From positions 1-37,878 of the forward strand of contig JAISOG010000032.1 of assembly GCA_031275795.1 (NCBI GenBank): 37,878 bases of DNA, read 5' to 3'. A model generated the notes under the pieces. The model was not told where the DNA came from and did no database searches. It saw nothing but the letters and a program-made list of their open reading frames with translations. The position numbers and the translations under genes are program-made. Below, piece after piece: positions 33,668 through 37,878 of the stretch (the first letter of the stretch is position 1; every line of letters begins with the position of its first letter). This stretch comes from Candidatus Endomicrobiellum incisitermitis (lineage in GTDB: Bacteria > Elusimicrobiota > Endomicrobiia > Endomicrobiales > Endomicrobiaceae).

Positions 33668-34738
33668 ATGCTTTTAGAAAAATTGAAGTTATTTAAAAAA
33701 CAGTTTGAATCGATTCAAAACAGTCTTGGTAACTCTTCTATTGTTTTAGGTAAAGAAAAATATAAAGAGCTTACCAAACAACATTCTTATTTAAAACCAT
33801 TAGCAGAAAAGTATGCCCAATACTCAAAACTTTTAAATGATATAGAAGGTGTAGCAGAGCTAAAAAAATCTGAGGATGTAGAAATAAGAGAGATGGCAAT
33901 ATCAGAGTATAACGATCTTATTGAGCAGAAAGAAAAAATGCAAACAGAAATAAAAGTTTTGCTTATTCCTCCAGATCCTAATGAGGGTAAAGATATTATT
34001 GTAGAAATACGTGCTGGTACAGGTGGAAATGAGGCAGCCTTATTTGTCGGCGACTTGTATAGAATGTATACGAGATTTGCTGATAGAAATGGTTGGCGGT
34101 ATGAAGTTTTAGATTCAAATTCAACAGGGTTAGGTGGTTTTAAAGAAATTATATTTGAGTTAAGTGGTACTGATGTTTGGCGTTATTTAAAATTTGAAAG
34201 AGGTGCTCACAGAGTACAGAGAGTACCTGCAACAGAAGCATCTGGTAGAGTGCATACCTCTGCAGTTACTGTTGCGGTTTTGCCACAAACGCAGGAAGTT
34301 GATGTCGAAATAAAAATGGAAGATTTAAGAATTGACACATATAGAGCTTCAGGGGCAGGTGGGCAACATGTAAATAAAACAGACTCTGCAATAAGAATTA
34401 CACATGTACCTAGTGGTCTTGTGGTTGCTTGTCAAGATGAAAGAAGCCAAATAAAAAATAGAGCAAAAGCTTTTAAAATTTTAAGAGCAAAACTATATGA
34501 GCAAAGAGTTCTAGAACAAGAAAAACAGCTTTCAAGCCAAAGAAAACAACAAGTGGGTTCTGGAGATAGGTCTGAAAAAATAAGAACATATAATTTCCCT
34601 CAAAATAGAATAACAGACCACAGGATAGGTTATAGTGTTTACAATATTACAGAAGTTATGGATGGGGCTTTATCAGAACTCGTAAATAAGTTAATAGAGG
34701 CTGACATTGAAGAAAAGTTGAAGGTTAATAATATTTGA
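33668..34738 (+). CDS. prfA: Peptide chain release factor 1
   Basis: 356 residues, full length. RVPATEASGRVHTSAVTVAV carries the RF1-type stop-codon recognition tripeptide region. GAGGQHVNKTDSAIR holds the GGQ that triggers peptidyl-tRNA hydrolysis. It recognises UAA and UAG. A GAGG site precedes the ATG. The stop overlaps the start of prmC, which methylates the GGQ glutamine, so the enzyme and its target are coupled. Confidence 0.95.
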   Translation: MLLEKLKLFKKQFESIQNSLGNSSIVLGKEKYKELTKQHSYLKPLAEKYAQYSKLLNDIEGVAELKKSEDVEIREMAISEYNDLIEQKEKMQTEIKVLLIPPDPNEGKDIIVEIRAGTGGNEAALFVGDLYRMYTRFADRNGWRYEVLDSNSTGLGGFKEIIFELSGTDVWRYLKFERGAHRVQRVPATEASGRVHTSAVTVAVLPQTQEVDVEIKMEDLRIDTYRASGAGGQHVNKTDSAIRITHVPSGLVVACQDERSQIKNRAKAFKILRAKLYEQRVLEQEKQLSSQRKQQVGSGDRSEKIRTYNFPQNRITDHRIGYSVYNITEVMDGALSELVNKLIEADIEEKLKVNNI

Positions 34739-35592
34739 TGTTTAATAAGTATGACGTATTTTCAGTTTTAGAGACAGCCAAAAAATTTTTAAAGTTTAAA
34801 GAACTTCCAGATTACAAGTCTGATGCAGAGGTTCTTTTAAGTTTTTTGCTACAAATAAAACGGTCTAGGTTCCCATTCGTATATAATCAGATTTTATCTT
34901 TTAACCAACTTTGCCAATTTGAAAAATATATTTTAAGACGTGCTAAAAGAGAACCTGTGGCTTATATAATAGGTCATGCTGGTTTTATGGAGTTTGAGTT
35001 TAAAGTTGATAAAAATGTTTTAATACCTAGACCAGAAACAGAATTCTTAGTAGAAACAGTGTTAAATTTAGCAAAAAAAGAAACTAATCTAAAAATTTTA
35101 GATTTATGTACAGGGTCTGGCTGTATAGCTATAAGTCTTGCAAAAATGGGGACATTTAAAACTATTATAGCAACAGACATTAATAAATCTGCTTTAAAGC
35201 TTGCCAAAGAAAATGCAAAAATTAATGGTGTAAAAAGTATAAAGTTTATTGAAAGCGATATTTTTGCAAATTTACAACAAAATAAGTTTGATGTCATTGT
35301 TTCTAATCCTCCCTATGTCACTCAGAAAGAATATCTTACTTTAGAAAAAGATTTAATGTATGAACCAAAACTTGCTTTAATAGCAAAAGATGATGCTTTG
35401 TTTTTCTATAGGGAGATTGCAGAAAATGCTAAAAAGTTTTTAAACAATACAGGTTATGTGGTTTTGGAATTAAACCCAAATAAGGTAGCCCAGATAAAAC
35501 AAATGTTTATAGATAACAATTTTAAAGAAATAGAGATAATAAAAGACTATTTAAGTTTACCAAGAGTATTTAAAGCAAAAATTTTTGTATAA
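34738..35592 (+). CDS. prmC: Release factor glutamine methyltransferase
   Basis: 284 residues. The N-terminal helical domain (REPVAYIIGHAGFMEFEF) is followed by a class I SAM methyltransferase fold. LDLCTGSGCIAISLA is the SAM-binding loop, and VSNPPYV is the NPPY active site. It methylates the Gln of the GGQ motif in RF1/RF2. ATG at 34738 overlaps the prfA TGA by one base. Confidence 0.95.
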   Translation: MFNKYDVFSVLETAKKFLKFKELPDYKSDAEVLLSFLLQIKRSRFPFVYNQILSFNQLCQFEKYILRRAKREPVAYIIGHAGFMEFEFKVDKNVLIPRPETEFLVETVLNLAKKETNLKILDLCTGSGCIAISLAKMGTFKTIIATDINKSALKLAKENAKINGVKSIKFIESDIFANLQQNKFDVIVSNPPYVTQKEYLTLEKDLMYEPKLALIAKDDALFFYREIAENAKKFLNNTGYVVLELNPNKVAQIKQMFIDNNFKEIEIIKDYLSLPRVFKAKIFV

Positions 35593-35664
35593 TACGTCCT
35601 ATTGGGATAACTAATCGCTTCAGTATAAAGAATTTTAAAGTGAAAACAAGACTTGGAGGTTGTA

Positions 35665-36912
35665 GTGAATAATATTGATAGGGGCTGGGTTTTAACGTGC
35701 TTTGGTACAGCAGTAGGAGCAGGAATTCTGTTTTTGCCGATTCAAGCGGGATTTTGTGGTGTTTGGCCAATAATTTTTTTAACAGCAATTATTTTCCCAA
35801 TAACATATATTTCTCATAGAGGTATAACTAGAATTGTAGCTTCTTGCCAAAAAGAAACTGACATTGTTGGTGCAATTGAACATGATTTAGGTTCTACTGC
35901 TGGTTTTGTGGTTTCAGTTTTGTACTTTTTGTCAATTATAACAATCTGTGTTGGTTATGCAACAGGATTAACAAATCTTATTGATACATTTTTAGTAAAT
36001 CAGTTGCAACTTAGTGTAATTCCTAGACCATTATTGACATTTATTATTTTGTTTATTATGACAAGTGTTCTTTTATGCAATGAAAGAGTGATGATAACTA
36101 TCACATCTATAATTACTTTTCCGTTAATTATATTGTTGTTTGGGGTATCTTTATATATGATTCCTCAATGGAATATATCTGCTTTTCATTCGCAGTTTAT
36201 TTTAAAAGATTTTATAAAAAATACTTTTTTATTGTTACCTGTTTTAATATTCTCTATGAACTTTTCCCCTGTATGTTCTGTTTTGGGCGCTTTTTATAGA
36301 AAAAAATATTGTAACAGCCAAGAAGCTATTAAAAGATCCGATAATGTTGTTAAATGGAACTCTATTCTTTTATTGTTCTTTGTTTTGTTTTTTGTGTTTT
36401 CTATGTTTTTCTCCATTAGTCCAGATGTTTTGACGGTAGCTAAAACACAAAATTTAGATGCTCTGTCTGCAATAGCTATAGTAACAGAAATCCCTTTAGA
36501 AAAATATTTTGTGTACATTTTTCCTATAGTAGCCTTTCTTGCAATAGCAAGTTCTTACTTTGGCCACTTTACAGGAACAAGAGAAGGCTTAAGTGGGCTT
36601 ATAATAAGAATCGTAACTTTAATTAAACCTGGTTATAAGGGAAAAATCAACTCAACTACAATTCAAATAAAACTTATAAGCACTTCACTACTTTTTATTT
36701 TTCTTTGGATTTTAGCGGTATATAATCCGTCAATTTTAACTATTATAAGTGCATTGTCAGCTCCTATAATTGCAATGTATGCGTATTTAATGCCTATAAT
36801 AATGATGAAAAAAGTTCCAAGGTTACGCGTATATCGTTCAAAATTAGCTGCTTTTGTTTTTATTATGGGCATACTAACAATGGTTGGGTATGTTGTTGGA
36901 AAAATGATATAA
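35665..36912 (+). CDS. Serine/aromatic amino acid-type (HAAAP/SdaC-like) permease
   Basis: About 415 residues with eleven predicted transmembrane helices. FGTAVGAGILFLPIQAG near the start is the hallmark of the SdaC/HAAAP branch of amino acid symporters, followed by PITYISHRGITR. I start at GTG 35665, six bases after GGAGG (35655-35659); the TTG at 35653 overlaps the site. A C-terminal fragment of an L-serine dehydratase lies directly downstream (36936-37031), which argues for serine as substrate. SdaC and SdaA/B are commonly neighbours. Confidence 0.82.
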   Translation: MNNIDRGWVLTCFGTAVGAGILFLPIQAGFCGVWPIIFLTAIIFPITYISHRGITRIVASCQKETDIVGAIEHDLGSTAGFVVSVLYFLSIITICVGYATGLTNLIDTFLVNQLQLSVIPRPLLTFIILFIMTSVLLCNERVMITITSIITFPLIILLFGVSLYMIPQWNISAFHSQFILKDFIKNTFLLLPVLIFSMNFSPVCSVLGAFYRKKYCNSQEAIKRSDNVVKWNSILLLFFVLFFVFSMFFSISPDVLTVAKTQNLDALSAIAIVTEIPLEKYFVYIFPIVAFLAIASSYFGHFTGTREGLSGLIIRIVTLIKPGYKGKINSTTIQIKLISTSLLFIFLWILAVYNPSILTIISALSAPIIAMYAYLMPIIMMKKVPRLRVYRSKLAAFVFIMGILTMVGYVVGKMI

Positions 36913-36935
36913 AAGAGCAAGATAATGACTGATAA

Positions 36936-37031
36936 AATAATAACGCTGTGGGAGAAATAGGTACAGATATGAACTCTAAATTTAAAGAGACAGCATTAGG
37001 TGGACTTGCTGTCTGTATGAGGTACTGTTAG
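36936..37031 (+). pseudogene. C-terminal remnant of an L-serine dehydratase
   Basis: A 31-codon open stretch ending in TAG. It encodes NAVGEIGTDMNSKFKETAL followed by GGLAVCMRYC. This resembles the C-terminus of single-chain iron-sulfur L-serine ammonia-lyases (pattern TGxDMxxKYxETSxGGLAxxxxxC). All upstream parts are missing and the preceding codon is a stop. The match is by eye from memory of the family. Confidence 0.5.
36988..37014. other. 8-bp inverted repeat inside the sdaA remnant
   Basis: AGACAGCA (36988-36995) and TGCTGTCT (37007-37014) are exact reverse complements. No T-run follows, so it is not a normal terminator and may be chance or a transcript-end hairpin for the permease mRNA. 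Confidence 0.3.
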
Positions 37032-37042
37032 TTTTTAGATGG

Positions 37043-37048
37043 TATAAT
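37043..37048 (+). promoter_or_regulatory. Probable -10 box of the tRNA promoter
   Basis: Consensus TATAAT, 48 bases ahead of the first tRNA. No convincing -35 box at the right distance. Confidence 0.45.
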
Positions 37049-37095
37049 TTAAAGTGTGCGCTTTTATTATAAAATTCTAAAAATAAATTTGTTTT

Positions 37096-37169
37096 GCTGC
37101 CATCGTCTAGCGGTTTAGGACATCGCCCTCTCAAGGCGGAGATCACGGGTTCAAATCCCGTTGGCAGCG
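37096..37169 (+). tRNA. tRNA-Glu (CTC)
   Basis: Acceptor arms GCTGCCA and TGGCAGC pair fully. The anticodon stem TCGCC/GGCGG encloses loop CTCTCAA, anticodon CTC, reading GAG. The T-arm is ACGGG TTCAAAT CCCGT. The discriminator base is G. CCA is not encoded. Confidence 0.95.
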
Positions 37170-37175
37170 TTTTGT

Positions 37176-37249
37176 GCGCCCATAGCTCAATTGGATAGAG
37201 CGTTTGACTACGAATCAAAAGGTTAGGGGTTCAACTCCTCTTGGGCGCG
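37176..37249 (+). tRNA. tRNA-Arg (ACG)
   Basis: Acceptor GCGCCCA pairs with TGGGCGC. The anticodon stem TTTGA/TCAAA encloses CTACGAA, anticodon ACG, whose A34 is normally converted to inosine by TadA to read CGN codons. The T-arm contains GGTTCAACTCC. Six bases separate it from tRNA-Glu; likely one transcript. CCA is not encoded. Confidence 0.95.
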
Positions 37250-37349
37250 CTCAAAAATTTATCATGGCCATACAGAGTCATATCAATAGCTATTAGCACG
37301 TTTGCAGGTTTAAGAATTATATTGTTAAATTGTAAGCACCATACAATTT

Positions 37350-37571
37350 TCATCCTACTACCTTCTGAGCTCTTTTTCTCCCCAAATCCATATTATATTT
37401 CCCTGTTCCTCTCTCATCTGCATGTCCTTCCAATACCACCTTTAAATCTGGATTATTTATCAGATACTGCACATTCTCATTTAGTGTGTTTTTTGCATCT
37501 TGACTCAATTCAAATTCCTCAAACCCATAATAAACTACTTTTTTTAACTCATGCTCTTTGTACTTATCCTC
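37350..37571 (-). pseudogene. pal: Pal (peptidoglycan-associated lipoprotein) remnant
   Basis: An OmpA/Pal-type peptidoglycan-binding domain without N-terminus, lipobox or start codon. VVYYGFEEFELSQDAKNTL, then NPDLKVVLEGHADERGT and DLGRKRAQKVV, match the Pal core (compare EGHxDERGTxEYNLALGxRRA). A TGA at 37350 truncates it. In another frame just downstream, NVLIAIDMTLYG resembles the missing xxRLxxISYG end, so a frameshift is likely. It begins one base after the stop of the autotransporter-type barrel. Confidence 0.7.
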
Positions 37572-37572
37572 A

Positions 37573-37878
37573 TTAAGGGCCTATTTTATAAGAGAACTTA
37601 AGAAGCCCGCTTATGGAGTTACCAGCGTTTCCATCAGAGTACTTGGAGGAAAGGTCAATGGAAAGGTTTTTGTAAGAAGAATTAAAGCCAGCTTCAATGA
37701 TCCCGCGTCCACCACCAAGCACAGGAGTATCAACAGGTATTTGATGTATAGTAGCTTTGATTTTATTATAAGGTTCATATTCAAAGCCAGTGCCAAAGTA
37801 AGCATTAACTATGCCATTATCATTAATTTGTAACTTAGCACCGATTTTAAGTTTCTGGACAGATTCAGTGTCAAAGGA
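37573..37878 (-). CDS. 3' end of an autotransporter-type outer membrane barrel (partial)
   Basis: 101 codons open from the window edge, ending FSYKIGP and TAA. Its layout parallels the barrel at 21910-22473. KLKIGAKLQIND and AYFGTGFEYE correspond to the strands reading VPYVGVGYEYE there. VLGGGRGIIEAGFN corresponds to KGGSGIGEIGV, and GNSISGLLKFSYKI is the last strand. It is therefore probably a second autotransporter or surface barrel protein. The C-terminal residue is Pro rather than an aromatic, so the true end may have been altered at the junction with the pal remnant. Confidence 0.65.
   Translation of the reverse strand, partial: SFDTESVQKLKIGAKLQINDNGIVNAYFGTGFEYEPYNKIKATIHQIPVDTPVLGGGRGIIEAGFNSSYKNLSIDLSSKYSDGNAGNSISGLLKFSYKIGP

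Noticed and set aside
37241-37576. 111-codon plus-strand ORF after tRNA-Arg
   Set aside because: It starts inside the tRNA and is the antisense of the Pal remnant.
37558-37833. 91-codon plus-strand ORF near the window end
   Set aside because: Antisense of the barrel-encoding frame, which has recognisable strands.

Overview
The window is AT-rich chromosomal DNA (roughly 30% GC by eye) from a Gram-negative-type bacterium. It encodes a PorV-like outer-membrane barrel, autotransporter barrels, a Pal remnant and many signal peptides. The gene mix suggests the phylum Elusimicrobiota, probably an Endomicrobium-like symbiont: PorV plus a subtilase with a type-A sorting domain, a membrane pyrophosphatase, a TM1266-type hydrogenase-regulator homologue, and several decayed genes. 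This placement is inference from gene content only.

Layout. 1-302: a long palindromic repeat with a tandem copy of its right arm. 302-1694: a hipBA-type toxin-antitoxin pair (minus). 1824-3828: a spore-photoproduct-lyase-like radical SAM enzyme overlapping a nucleosidase (minus). 3876-4187: a perfect inverted repeat and a small membrane protein. 4219-8732: pcrA/uvrD (minus), then divergent nitroreductase and argS. 8784-12251: a tight four-gene run (exported beta-CASP hydrolase, TPR protein, small membrane protein, DnaQ-type exonuclease). 12399-13158: a self-contained unit with its own promoter and terminator, encoding an excisionase-type HTH protein and a histone-like lysine-rich repeat protein. 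13478-17171: the classical glmU-prs-rplY-pth cluster. 17290-20130: PorV-like barrel plus S8 protease with a C-terminal sorting domain. 20226-21752: comM. 21910-24660: a broken autotransporter (minus). 24661-25530: a decayed penicillin-binding-protein gene and a second copy of the palindromic repeat. 25680-30843: mazG, hppA, an M50-like protein, a SEC59-like kinase, a polysaccharide deacetylase and a TM1266-like protein. 30887-32971: ZIP transporter with a small ORF ahead of it, and a short pyruvate kinase (minus). 33195-36912: rpmE, prfA, prmC and a serine/aromatic amino-acid-type permease. 36936-37249: a serine dehydratase tail remnant, tRNA-Glu and tRNA-Arg. 37350-37878: a Pal remnant abutting the 3' end of another autotransporter-type barrel (minus).

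The clearest theme is gene decay. A two-frameshift autotransporter, a shredded penicillin-binding protein, a sdaA tail, a Pal fragment and a HipA with a replaced C-terminus all lie in one 38-kb window, next to intact informational and cell-wall genes. That is what early-to-middle genome reduction in a symbiont looks like. The most novel-looking intact items are the radical SAM/nucleosidase pair with its palindromic divergent promoter, the exported beta-CASP hydrolase, the HTH plus histone-like repeat unit, and the ~200-bp palindromic repeat family.
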